Origin: Streptomyces tibetensis
GTDB lineage: Bacteria > Actinomycetota > Actinomycetes > Streptomycetales > Streptomycetaceae
Assembly (NCBI RefSeq): GCF_007655005.1
Contig: NZ_SZVW01000002.1
Location: 248,001-312,000 of the forward strand
Direction of reading: 5' to 3'
DNA: 64,000 nucleotides
This document shows positions 8,199 through 15,927 of the stretch, in pieces; within the stretch, counting starts at the first letter, position 1, and every line of letters begins with the position of its first letter. The translations under genes and the position numbers were made by a program. The notes beneath the pieces were generated by a model that saw nothing but the letters and a program-made list of their open reading frames with translations, was not told the DNA's origin and searched no databases.

Positions 8199-9242
8199 AT
8201 GGTCCGTACGGCGAGTGCGAGCGTGGCGGCCGGTCCGACGCTGGCGGTCGTGGCACGCGAGGCGGGGGTGTCGGTGCCGACCGCGTCGAAGGTGGTCAAC
8301 GGCCGCGAGGACGTGGCACCCGAGACCCGTCGCCGCGTGACCGAGGCACTCGACCGGCTCGGGTACGTGCGCAGACCCCGCTTCGACGCCGCGAAGGCAC
8401 CCCGGCTCGTCGACCTGGTCGTGCACTCACTGGAGAGTTCCTGGTCGGGCGCGGTGCTGCACGGCGTGGAGGAGGCAGCCCACGACGCGGGCCTGGAGGT
8501 CGTGGTGTCGACGGCGCTGATCCGCTCCCGGGTCGGCCGCCCGGAACGCGGCTGGCTGGACAAGCTGGTCGCCCGGGGCTCTTCGGGAGTGGTGTTCAAC
8601 CTGGCCGAGCTGAGCGACCCGCAGTACGCCTGGCTGGAGCAGCACCGCATCCCGTTCGTGATGATCGACCCCGTGCAGGAGCCGCCGGAGGGCGTGGTCT
8701 CGGTGGGGGCGGCGAACTGGCAGGGCGGCCTGACCGCCACGGAGCACCTGCTGTCCCTGGGCCACGAGCGGGTCGCCGTCATCGCCGGCCCCCGGCGCAC
8801 CATGTGCAGCAGTGCCCGGGTCGCCGGATACCGTTCGGCGCTCACGTCGGCAGGAATCCGGCACCGCGCCGAGTACGTCCGGCACGCCGCTTTCGACGAG
8901 AGCGTCGCCCACCGTCGCATGCTGGAACTCCTCGACCTGCCCGAGCCGCCGACCGCCGTCTTCGTGTGCTCGGACCGGATGGCTCTGGGCGCCTACGAGG
9001 CCTTGGCCGAAAGGGGGTTGAGGGTCCCGGACGACATCAGCGTGGTCGGCTTCGACGACCTGCCCGAGGCGCGCTGGGCCTCCCCCGCCCTGACCACCGT
9101 GCGCCAGCCGCTGTCCGAGATGGCCGCCACGGCCCTGCGGTCGCTGCTGCGCATGATGGACGGCCATCGTCCGGAGAGCACGCGCACGGAGTTGTCGACG
9201 CGGCTGGTGGAACGGGCGAGCACGGCGGCGCCGCGCGCATAG
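8199..9242 (+). CDS. LacI-family transcriptional regulator
   Basis: A 347-residue repressor. The N-terminal helix-turn-helix is TLAVVAREAGVSVPTASKVV (about residues 19-38), followed by ETRRRVTEALDRLGYVRRPR. The rest is a sugar-binding effector domain ending in VGFDDLPEARWASPALTTVR. GGAGAGG lies 10 bases before ATG 8199; a TTG three bases earlier is possible. It follows the GH43 gene and has operator-like boxes in its own promoter, so autoregulation and control of the glycosidase/importer genes is likely. The TAG stop falls inside a 17-bp tandem repeat. Confidence 0.92.
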   Translation: MVRTASASVAAGPTLAVVAREAGVSVPTASKVVNGREDVAPETRRRVTEALDRLGYVRRPRFDAAKAPRLVDLVVHSLESSWSGAVLHGVEEAAHDAGLEVVVSTALIRSRVGRPERGWLDKLVARGSSGVVFNLAELSDPQYAWLEQHRIPFVMIDPVQEPPEGVVSVGAANWQGGLTATEHLLSLGHERVAVIAGPRRTMCSSARVAGYRSALTSAGIRHRAEYVRHAAFDESVAHRRMLELLDLPEPPTAVFVCSDRMALGAYEALAERGLRVPDDISVVGFDDLPEARWASPALTTVRQPLSEMAATALRSLLRMMDGHRPESTRTELSTRLVERASTAAPRA

Positions 9243-9281
9243 GTGCGCCGCGCGCATAGGTGCGCCGCGCGCATAGGTGCG
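9231..9281. repeat. Three perfect copies of a 17-bp repeat over the LacI stop codon
   Basis: CCGCGCGCATAGGTGCG occurs at 9231, 9248 and 9265 with no gaps. The TAG stop (9240-9242) of the LacI gene lies in copy 1, and copies 2 and 3 repeat the same codons downstream. Confidence 0.95.
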
Positions 9282-9384
9282 ACGTGGGCCGCCGGGAGTG
9301 CGTCGTGCGCGTAGGTGCGAGGTGAGCCGCCGGGAGTGCGTCGTGCGCGTAGGTGCGAGGTGAGCCGCCGGGAGTGCGTCGTGG
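9282..9384. repeat. 38-bp tandem repeat, 2.7 copies
   Basis: Units at 9282-9319, 9320-9357 and 9358-9384 (partial) share GTGAGCCGCCGGGAGTGCG, then TCGTGCGCGTAGGTGCG. It abuts the 17-bp array and shares its GTAGGTGCG/ATAGGTGCG end, so the two arrays are probably related by unequal exchange. Confidence 0.9.
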
Positions 9385-9511
9385 GCCTGCGCGACAGGCA
9401 GGCGTCGGCCCGGCCGGGCGGGAATGCGCTTGTGTGCGACCGGAGTTGGCGGAAGTGCCAGGTCCGTCGTCGGTGTGGCGGCGGACGTTCTCAGCGAAGG
9501 GGCCACCTCCC

Positions 9512-9937
9512 ATGACGCGCGACCCGCGCACCATCACCAACCCCGCCACGCTCCACGACCCCACACCCTTCGGCTACAGCCACGCCGTGTCGGCGTCCGG
9601 TGAAACCGTCTTCATCGGCGGCCAGTACGCCTCGGACGCCACCGGCGCCCCGGTGCCGGGCGACTTCGCCGCGCAGGTGGAGCTGGCCTTCGACCGGCTG
9701 CGCTCGGCCTTGGAGAAGGTCGGTCTCGGCTACGAGCACGTCGTACGGCTCGGCACGTTCATCGTGGACCACGACCTGGGCAAGCTGGAGACCCTGGGCA
9801 AGGCCCTGCACGCCCGCTTCGGGGAGCGGCTCCCTGCGCAGACGCTGAGCGGGGTCGCCTCGCTGGCGCTGCCCGGGATGCTGTTCGAGGTCGACGCGGT
9901 CGCGGTACGGCCCGCCGGGTCCGACCAGGCGGCCTGA
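9512..9937 (+). CDS. RidA/YjgF family enamine/imine deaminase
   Basis: A 141-residue protein of the RidA (YjgF/UK114) family, which hydrolyses reactive enamine and imine intermediates made by PLP enzymes and so protects amino-acid metabolism; it acts as a cytosolic trimer. Family features are the GETVFIGGQYASD strand, the RLRSALEKVGLGYEHVVRLGTFIVD helix-strand segment and the final LALPGMLFEVDAVAV strand. The Arg of the classical C-terminal RidA motif is not obvious, so it may belong to another Rid subgroup. ATG 9512 is preferred over upstream starts, which would translate the repeat array. A 20-bp repeat starts at its stop codon. Confidence 0.85.
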   Translation: MTRDPRTITNPATLHDPTPFGYSHAVSASGETVFIGGQYASDATGAPVPGDFAAQVELAFDRLRSALEKVGLGYEHVVRLGTFIVDHDLGKLETLGKALHARFGERLPAQTLSGVASLALPGMLFEVDAVAVRPAGSDQAA

Positions 9938-10011
9938 CGGACACGTCCCCGCCATGACGGAAGCGTCGCCGCCCTGACCGATACGTTCCCGTCCTGAGGG
10001 AGGCGTCCCTC
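9932..10011. repeat. Four imperfect 20-bp tandem repeats over the RidA stop codon
   Basis: Units around CCTGACGGACACGTCCCCG begin at about 9932, 9952, 9972 and 9992. Each keeps TGA-(C/G)GGA/CGA-(N)(A/G)CGT-(C/T)CC. The RidA TGA (9935-9937) is the first of the repeated TGA triplets. Rest of the gap to 10210: no further feature seen. Confidence 0.7.
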
Positions 10012-10210
10012 GCGGGGCACGCCGAGAGGTGTCCCGGCGGGGGCGCAGACCACCGGCCCGTGGTCGTGCGTGGGCCCGCCGCACACCCCTCGTGCGCGTC
10101 GCGCGCCCGCCGCCCGGGGGAACTGGCCGGGACAGCCCGGCGTCGAACGATGCGGTGGGCAGGGGCCGGTGTCCGGGGGCGGGGCGGCGGCGAGCAGTGG
10201 GGGGACGACC

Positions 10211-10636
10211 ATGACACGCTGGCGGCCGCTTCCGGACGCACTGCCGAGGGAGGCGCGCCACCTGGTCGAGCAGCTGCGGGCCCTGAAGGACCGCACGGGT
10301 CTGAGCCTCGCGGAGCTGGCCCGCCGGACCGCTTACAGCAAGTCGTCGTGGCAGCGGTACCTCAGCGGGGCCAAGCAACCGCCGCGGGGAGCGGTGCAGG
10401 CGCTGTGCCGGGTGGCGGGGGCGGAGCAGGCGCGGGTGCTGGCGCTGTGGGATCTGGCCGACCGGACGTGGCCGCACGGGGTGGCGGTGGCGGCGGGGGC
10501 TGCGGAGCCGGCGGCCGACGCGCCGCCGGCCGGTGCCGAGTACCGGCGCTGGCGGGCGGCGGCCCTGGTGTCGTTCGCGGTCATCGTCGTCCTGCTGGCC
10601 GGGCTGTTGTGGGTGCTGCCGGTGGGGAGCGGGTGA
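10211..10636 (+). CDS. XRE-type helix-turn-helix protein with C-terminal membrane anchor
   Basis: A 141-residue protein. Residues 15-70 form an XRE/Cro helix-turn-helix (LSLAELARRTAYSKSSWQRYLSGAKQ). A linker rich in Ala/Pro leads to one hydrophobic segment (AALVSFAVIVVLLAGLLWVL) at the extreme C terminus, so it is probably a membrane-tethered DNA-binding protein. Many streptomycete proteins with this layout exist without known function. It faces a convergent secreted-protein gene. The start at ATG 10211 follows a GGGGGGACGACC ribosome site. Confidence 0.8.
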   Translation: MTRWRPLPDALPREARHLVEQLRALKDRTGLSLAELARRTAYSKSSWQRYLSGAKQPPRGAVQALCRVAGAEQARVLALWDLADRTWPHGVAVAAGAAEPAADAPPAGAEYRRWRAAALVSFAVIVVLLAGLLWVLPVGSG

Positions 10637-10672
10637 GCGTCGCGGCCCTCCGCTCCCCGGCGACGGTGTCGC

Positions 10673-11215
10673 TCAGCCGAGCGTGCGGTAGTAGGCGTAC
10701 TTCCACGGGCCGACGTTCTTCAGCTTCACCTGGTACTTGCCACCCACGCGCTTGAAGTTGACGTTCCGCACGAGGCCCTTGTACTGGACGATGTTGCCCG
10801 GCAGGCTCTGCAGCCGGGTCTGGGCGAAGTCCCAGCTCTCGCTGTCGACGGTGCCGTCGGTCTCGGGGAGGTTGTGCCGGCTCTGCCACCACTGCGTGGC
10901 CGACTCGGTCTCCGGTCCGAACGAGCCGTCGATCCGGCTCTTCCGGAAGGGCTGCCACTCGCCCTCGTCGTCCTCCCACTCGGCGCCGTCGGCCCACAGC
11001 ACGGTCTCCCACAGGGCGATGGCATTGCCCCTGGCGTAGGCGTCGACGCCGAGGTTCTCCTCGTCCTCCCAGTCGTTGGTGACGGCACCCTTGCCGTCGA
11101 TGCCGAAGTAGGCGGGCGCGGCGTTCGCCGCCGGTGCCAGGGCGATGCCGGTCCCCCCGGCCCCCAGCATCACGGCCGTCGCCACCATCGCCACGGCCCG
11201 ATTGCGCATGCTCAT
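10673..11215 (-). CDS. Secreted protein with peptidoglycan-binding-like domain
   Basis: A 180-residue exported protein. MSMRNRAVAMVATAVML starts a Sec signal peptide, probably cleaved after APAANA. Residues 60-145 resemble the PG_binding_1 fold: IDGSFGPETESATQWWQ, then DGTVDSESWDFAQTRL. The last 35 residues form a short basic strand-rich tail. AAAGGA stands 7 bases before ATG 11215, so I choose it over the upstream start that would add 27 residues. It probably binds cell-wall glycan or acts as an extracellular adaptor. No catalytic domain is visible. Confidence 0.8.
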   Translation of the reverse strand: MSMRNRAVAMVATAVMLGAGGTGIALAPAANAAPAYFGIDGKGAVTNDWEDEENLGVDAYARGNAIALWETVLWADGAEWEDDEGEWQPFRKSRIDGSFGPETESATQWWQSRHNLPETDGTVDSESWDFAQTRLQSLPGNIVQYKGLVRNVNFKRVGGKYQVKLKNVGPWKYAYYRTLG

Positions 11216-11595
11216 GCGGTTGTCCTTTCCGAACCGCCGTCCCCCGACGGGTTTCCCCTGGGGCGGCTCGTCTCGTCTGGCACGGCACAGCGTCACGGTT
11301 CCGCGGCGCCCACGGCGAGCCCTGGCGGCGTCCCCGGGCCGCCCAGGGACGGTCCACCCGCGAGGCTGCGGGCTTCCCGCGCCGGGGTCGGGTCGCCGGG
11401 GGCCCGCCCGGGTCGGCGGACCGACGGCGGTGGGCGCGGCAGGGGTGTGCGCGTGGCTCAGGGCAGGGGAAGCCGGGCCGCCCAGGCTGTTGCGGCGACC
11501 GAAAATTTCGGATCCGGGCTCCGGGGCGGGGGCCCCGGATCGAGGTGTCCGTTTTCTTCAAGACCGGGTCTCCTGTGCCTGCCTACGGTGGCTCC
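11216..11595. other. 380-bp divergent region between secreted-protein and VOC genes
   Basis: No gene supported. It must hold both promoters. The only strong element is the palindrome CCGAAAATTTCGG (11499-11511), listed separately. The rest is very G+C-rich with no clear repeat or hairpin. Confidence 0.5.
11499..11511. promoter_or_regulatory. CCGAAAATTTCGG palindrome
   Basis: A perfect 6+1+6 dyad 85 bases before the VOC gene. Its 11-base core CGAAAATTTCG occurs again at 29895-29905 and has the GAAA-N-TTTC shape seen near the second LacI gene. Likely a regulator binding site; the protein is unknown. Confidence 0.5.
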
Positions 11596-11994
11596 ATGAC
11601 TGCACGATTCGATGCCATCGGCCTGGTCGTCTCCGACATGGCCGCCTCCGTCGCGTTCTACCGCCGGCTCGGGTTCGCCTTCCCGGACGGCGCCGGGGAC
11701 CGGCCGCACGCCGAGGCCGGACTGCCCGGCGGGCTGCGGCTGATGCTGGACACCGAGGAGACGGTCCGCTCCTTCCTGCCCGGATGGCGGCCGCCCGCGG
11801 GCGGGGGCCGGGCCTCGCTCGCCCTGCGCTGCGACGGGCCGGCGGAGGTGGACGCGCTGTACGACGAGCTGGTCGGCTCCGGGTACCACGGCGAGCTCAA
11901 GCCGTGGGACGCGTTCTGGGGGCAGCGGTACGCCGTCGTGCACGACCCGGACGGCAACGGGGTGGACCTGTTCGCCCCGCTAGCCGCCGAGTAG
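11596..11994 (+). CDS. VOC superfamily (glyoxalase/bleomycin-resistance fold) protein
   Basis: A 132-residue vicinal-oxygen-chelate protein with the paired beta-alpha-beta-beta-beta modules: [21 protein letters not shown] at the N terminus and [18 protein letters not shown] at the C terminus. Such proteins are metal-dependent lyases, isomerases or dioxygenases, or antibiotic-binding proteins; the reaction is not predictable here. Its 3' end overlaps by 15 bases the convergent AraC-type gene. Pairs of this kind are common in streptomycetes and suggest the regulator controls the VOC gene or shares its function. Confidence 0.85.
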   Translation: MTARFDAIGLVVSDMAASVAFYRRLGFAFPDGAGDRPHAEAGLPGGLRLMLDTEETVRSFLPGWRPPAGGGRASLALRCDGPAEVDALYDELVGSGYHGELKPWDAFWGQRYAVVHDPDGNGVDLFAPLAAE

Positions 11995-12663
11995 CTCACC
12001 CAACGGCACGCCCGACAACTCCCGCACGTCCCGGGCCAGATGGGCCTGGTCGGCATAACCGGCCCGGGTGGCCGTCGCCGCGAACGGCACACCGGCCCGG
12101 GCCAGTGCGAGGGCGCGGTGCAGCCGCAGGATGCGGGCCAGGGTCTTGGGGCCGTAGCCGAAGGCGGACAGCGAGCGCCGGTGCAACTGGCGTGGCCCGA
12201 GCCCGAGTGCGTCGGCGGTCTCGGCGACGGGGCGGCCCGCGTCGAGGGCGGTGACGACCTGCCGGAGCAGCGGGTCAGGGGGTTCGGAACCGGCCGCCTG
12301 CCGCAGCGCCAGCTCCTCCAGGCCGCTCGCCGGGTCGGCGGCGGCGTTCACACCGTCGGTCAGACGCCGCACCCGCGCGGCCGGCCACAGGTCGGCGAGG
12401 TCGACGCGCCGGTCGCGCAGCTCGTGCGCCGGCACGCCGAGGAGACCCGGTGCCGTGCCCGGGTAGAAGCGGACTCCGGCCCAGGGGCCGGTCCCACCGT
12501 CCGGGAGGTGGGCGCGGGTGTCGGGCCCGGCGACCATCAGCCGCCCGTCGTGCCACAGCAGATCCATGCACCCGTCGGGCAGCACCCGTCCCGCCCCCGG
12601 CCGGGACGGGCTGTTGGTCCACACGACGGCCCCGGGCAGCCGCGACGCCCGCTCCACGTACAT
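11980..12663 (-). CDS. AraC-family transcriptional regulator
   Basis: A 227-residue regulator. The N-terminal half resembles the DUF6597 effector domain ([24 protein letters not shown]). The C-terminal 80 residues hold the AraC double helix-turn-helix ([19 protein letters not shown] and [18 protein letters not shown]). I place the start at ATG 12663; a GTG at 12672 would add three residues. It is encoded antiparallel to, and overlapping, the VOC gene and downstream of another AraC gene. Ligand unknown. Confidence 0.85.
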   Translation of the reverse strand: MYVERASRLPGAVVWTNSPSRPGAGRVLPDGCMDLLWHDGRLMVAGPDTRAHLPDGGTGPWAGVRFYPGTAPGLLGVPAHELRDRRVDLADLWPAARVRRLTDGVNAAADPASGLEELALRQAAGSEPPDPLLRQVVTALDAGRPVAETADALGLGPRQLHRRSLSAFGYGPKTLARILRLHRALALARAGVPFAATATRAGYADQAHLARDVRELSGVPLGELLGG

Positions 12664-12712
12664 GGAAGCCACGCTACGCCGCGACCCGGCGGCGGACCCG
12701 GCCCCGCTGCCG

Positions 12713-13648
12713 CTACGCCGCCCTCCCCCGGTACTCCACCGGGCTCACTCCGTACACCCGCTTGAACGCCGTCGACAGGGCGAACGCGCTGCCGTATCCC
12801 ACCTTGCGGGCCACCGCGTCCAGAGTGTCGGCGGAGTCGCGCAGGCGGTCGGCGGCGAGGGCGAGGCGCCAGCCGGTGAGGTAGGTCATCGGCGGTTCGC
12901 CCACCAGGGCGGTGAAGCGGCGGGCCAGCGCGGCGCGGGACACCCCGGCCTTCGCGGCGAGCGCGGCGACGGTCCAGGGGTGGGCCGGGTCGTCCTGGAG
13001 GAGGCGCAGGACACCGCCGACGACCGGGTCGGCCATGGCCCGGTACCACGCCGGTGCCTCCGCCTCGGGGCGTGCGAACCAGGCCCGTAGCGCGGCGATG
13101 ACCAGCAGGTCCAGCAGCCGGTCCAGGACGACCTCCTGCCCCGGCTCGTCCCGGACGATTTCCTCGGTGAGGTACGGCGTCAGGGGGCAGTCCCACACGT
13201 CGGAGGTGAGGGTGAGCAGCGCGGGCAGGGCGTCCAGCAGCCGCCCGCCGACCTCGCCCCGCATCGGGTACGTGCCGATCAGCATCACGGTGTCCCCGTC
13301 GAGCCGGTCGCCCCAGGTGCGGACGCCCAGGTCCATGGAGCCGTTGAGGGGCCGTCCGTCGGGGTAGCGGCACTCCTGGTGCGGAAGGATCACCGCCTGC
13401 GGTGCCGTGCCGGGGGCGTCGGCGCAGGTGTAGGGATCCGGGCCGCGGGCGATGGCGAGGTCCCCGGCCCGCAGCCGCGTGCTCTCGCCCCCGTCGGGCA
13501 CGACCCAGGCCTCGCCGCGGACGACGAGCATCACCGTGAGCGGGGCCCGGTCCTCCACACGCACCGCCCAGGGCGGGTCGAAGCAGGCCCTGATCATGAA
13601 CGCGCCCCGCGCGCGGGGGCCTTCCAGCAGACCTGCGAGGGCGTCCAT
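12713..13648 (-). CDS. AraC-family regulator with cupin sensor domain
   Basis: A 311-residue regulator. A cupin-like N-terminal domain (residues 1-180; [27 protein letters not shown]) precedes a standard AraC DNA-binding domain whose two helix-turn-helix units are [21 protein letters not shown] and [22 protein letters not shown], ending in the family motif GVSPVEYR. It is divergent from the NAD(P)-binding NmrA-type gene across 81 bases. The same pairing occurs widely in streptomycetes, so it most likely controls that gene. Confidence 0.9.
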   Translation of the reverse strand: MDALAGLLEGPRARGAFMIRACFDPPWAVRVEDRAPLTVMLVVRGEAWVVPDGGESTRLRAGDLAIARGPDPYTCADAPGTAPQAVILPHQECRYPDGRPLNGSMDLGVRTWGDRLDGDTVMLIGTYPMRGEVGGRLLDALPALLTLTSDVWDCPLTPYLTEEIVRDEPGQEVVLDRLLDLLVIAALRAWFARPEAEAPAWYRAMADPVVGGVLRLLQDDPAHPWTVAALAAKAGVSRAALARRFTALVGEPPMTYLTGWRLALAADRLRDSADTLDAVARKVGYGSAFALSTAFKRVYGVSPVEYRGRAA

Positions 13649-13729
13649 GCGGCCAGCGTAGACGCGGTCGTATGGGAATGAGCCGTTCAGCGATGGTTCC
13701 GTGCGGCGCACGGCAGTTGACTCGACGGC

Positions 13730-14623
13730 ATGACGAACACGGCGCAGGACGCGGCAGAAAACACGACAGAAAGCACCACAGAAAACGTTGCTCGGGGCAC
13801 GCGGAGCATGACGGTGGTGGTGACGGGCGCATCGGGGCGTACCGGAAGCCGGGTGGCGCGGGCCGCGGAGGCGGCCGGGCTCACCGTACGGGCGGCGTCG
13901 CGGGCGACGGGCTTCGACTGGTGGGACGGCTCGACCTGGGCGGAGACCCTGCGCGGCGCGGACGCGGCCTACCTCGCCCTGCCCTCGGACGTCGGCGCTC
14001 CGGGCGCCGCGGAGGCGGTCGGCGCGCTCGGGCGCGAGGCGGCCGGGCTCGGGGTGCGGCGCCTGGTGCTGCTGTCCGCGCGCGGCGAGGACCAGGCCCT
14101 GCCGACCGAGGAGGCGCTGCACGCCTCGGGGGCGGACTGGACGGTCGTACGGGCCGCGTGGTTCGCGCAGAACTTCAGTGAGGGGCCGCTGGTGGCGGAG
14201 CTGCGGGAGCGCGGGGAGCTGGTGTTCCCGGCCGGCGAGGTGGCCGAGCCGTTCCTCGACGTGCGGGACATCGCCGACGTGGTGGTGACCGCGCTGACGT
14301 CCGGCGACCGGTACGCGGGGCGAACCCTCACGCTCTCGGGGACGCGGCTGCTGACCTTCGGGGAGGCCGTCGCGGAGATCGCCGGGGCGACGGGGCGGCC
14401 GCTGACGTACCGGGCCGTCTCGACGCGGGACTACCAAGAGGCACTGGCCGGTTTCGGTGTGCCGCCTGAGGAGGTGGCGGGCATGACGGCGATCTTCGAC
14501 ACCCTCCTCGACGGCCGCAACGCGCACGTCTCGGACGGGGTGCGTCAGGTGCTGGGCCGTGCGCCCCGGGACTTCGGCGACTTCGTGCGCGAGGAGGCCG
14601 CGGCGGGGACCTGGAAGCCCTGA
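13730..14623 (+). CDS. NmrA/SDR-type NAD(P)-binding protein
   Basis: A 297-residue atypical short-chain dehydrogenase (NmrA-like; the NAD(P)H-azoreductase and ergot-alkaloid-type reductase group). The dinucleotide motif is VVVTGASGRTGSRVARAA. WTVVRAAWFAQNF and the C-terminal helix pattern fit the family. The N-terminal 26 residues (Thr/Glu-rich) precede an internal ATG at 13808 that would start right at the Rossmann fold, so the true start could be there. It is divergent from an AraC regulator. Such proteins are reductases or redox sensors. Confidence 0.85.
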   Translation: MTNTAQDAAENTTESTTENVARGTRSMTVVVTGASGRTGSRVARAAEAAGLTVRAASRATGFDWWDGSTWAETLRGADAAYLALPSDVGAPGAAEAVGALGREAAGLGVRRLVLLSARGEDQALPTEEALHASGADWTVVRAAWFAQNFSEGPLVAELRERGELVFPAGEVAEPFLDVRDIADVVVTALTSGDRYAGRTLTLSGTRLLTFGEAVAEIAGATGRPLTYRAVSTRDYQEALAGFGVPPEEVAGMTAIFDTLLDGRNAHVSDGVRQVLGRAPRDFGDFVREEAAAGTWKP

Positions 14624-14635
14624 GGGCCTCGCCCG

Positions 14636-15817
14636 TCACGTGTCCTCGGGCGGCTGCCTCTCGCCGTTGACCTGGGTGTCCTTCACCTGGGTGCTCTTGG
14701 TGTGGGTGTTCTTCACGTGGGTGCTCTTCACATGGGTGCGCAGGCGGGCCGAGACGTCCTCGGGGGGCAGGAAGCGGGACCAGCGTTCCGGGAACTCGGA
14801 GGGCATGTCGGGGTCGGCCTCGCCCGTGGCGGTGGCGCGGGCGACGTACTCGGCGACCTGGGCCTGCCGCAGCCGCTCGTTGGCCTCGCGGGCCGCGGCC
14901 GTCGCGGCGGCCGGCCAGACCCGGTCGATGGCGGCGTTGACGGCGGCCCCGACGAGCACGGCGAACGCGGACACACCGATCCACAGCAGCACGGCGACGG
15001 GCGCGGCGAGGGAGCCGTAGATCGTGGGGCCCTCGACCGTGCTGGTCAGGTAGATCCGCAGCAGGAAGCTGCCGAGCACCCACATGCCGAGGGCGACCAG
15101 CGCGCCGGGCACATCCTCGATCCAGGGGGAACGGACCGGGACGGACACGTGGTACAGCGTCGTCAGGAAGGCGATCGACAGGAGTATGACCACCGGCCAG
15201 TACAGGACCTGCACGAGCGTCGTCGACCACGGCACGATCCGCACCACCGCGTCCGGCCCGGCCACCATCAGCGGCAGCGCGACCGAGCCGATCAGCAGGG
15301 CCACGATGAACAGCAGGAAGGCCATCAGACGGGTCTTGACGATGCCCCGGACACCGTCCAGGCCGTACATCACGGTGATGGTGTCTATGAAGACGTTCAC
15401 CGCGCGGGAGCCCGACCACAGGGCGAACAGGAAGCCGACGGAGATGACGTCGGGCCGGCCGCCCTTCATCACGTCGTGCAGGATCGGCTGGGCGATCTCG
15501 CGGACCCCCTGGTCGGACAGGACCGTGCGGGAGGCCTCCAGGAGGTTGGTCTGGAGGCTCTCGATGGTGTCGGCGCCGGTCCAGGCGTCGACGTAGCCGA
15601 GCAGTCCGATCATGCTCAGCAGCAGCGGCGGCACCGACAGGAGTGTGAAGAACGCGGCCTCGGCCGCGAGGCCCAGGATGCGGTACTCGACGCAGGAGTT
15701 GACGGTGTCCTTGACCAACAGCCAGGCGGTCCTGCGTTTGGATACGTTCCGGTAGAGGGCCCGCGCCCGGTGGAGGCGCCCGGAGGGCGTGTCGGCGGTT
15801 TCACTTGCTGGCTGCAC
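14636..15817 (-). CDS. YihY/BrkB-family membrane protein
   Basis: A 393-residue inner-membrane protein of the YihY/virulence-factor-BrkB family (formerly called ribonuclease BN, which is not supported). Six to seven membrane segments are visible, beginning AAEAAFFTLLSVPPLLLSMIGLLGY and including the conserved DNA-free ALVALGMWVLGSFLLRIY region. The start is GTG 15817. The cytosolic C-terminal tail is unusual: five pentapeptides of the type THVKS (from a 15-bp repeat) end the protein. Function in the family is not established. Confidence 0.88.
   Translation of the reverse strand: MQPASETADTPSGRLHRARALYRNVSKRRTAWLLVKDTVNSCVEYRILGLAAEAAFFTLLSVPPLLLSMIGLLGYVDAWTGADTIESLQTNLLEASRTVLSDQGVREIAQPILHDVMKGGRPDVISVGFLFALWSGSRAVNVFIDTITVMYGLDGVRGIVKTRLMAFLLFIVALLIGSVALPLMVAGPDAVVRIVPWSTTLVQVLYWPVVILLSIAFLTTLYHVSVPVRSPWIEDVPGALVALGMWVLGSFLLRIYLTSTVEGPTIYGSLAAPVAVLLWIGVSAFAVLVGAAVNAAIDRVWPAAATAAAREANERLRQAQVAEYVARATATGEADPDMPSEFPERWSRFLPPEDVSARLRTHVKSTHVKNTHTKSTQVKDTQVNGERQPPEDT
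14663..14737 (-). repeat. 15-bp tandem repeat at the 3' end of the YihY gene, five units
   Basis: Five in-frame 15-base units encode THVKS, THVKN, THTKS, TQVKD and TQVNG, 12 codons before the stop. The units differ by a few bases, so the array is older than the perfect 17-bp ones. Confidence 0.9.
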
Positions 15818-15927
15818 CCCCTAACGGTATCCGCCGTGCCCTGCCCCACTCACCCACAGGCCGGGTCTTCGCGGACCGGTCCGGGCTCACCGGGTGCCAA
15901 GGTGCTACCGCGGGGTACGTTCGCACC

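Noticed and set aside
14636-15817. Ribonuclease BN
   Set aside because: An old name for the YihY family; the protein is an integral membrane protein with no nuclease motif.
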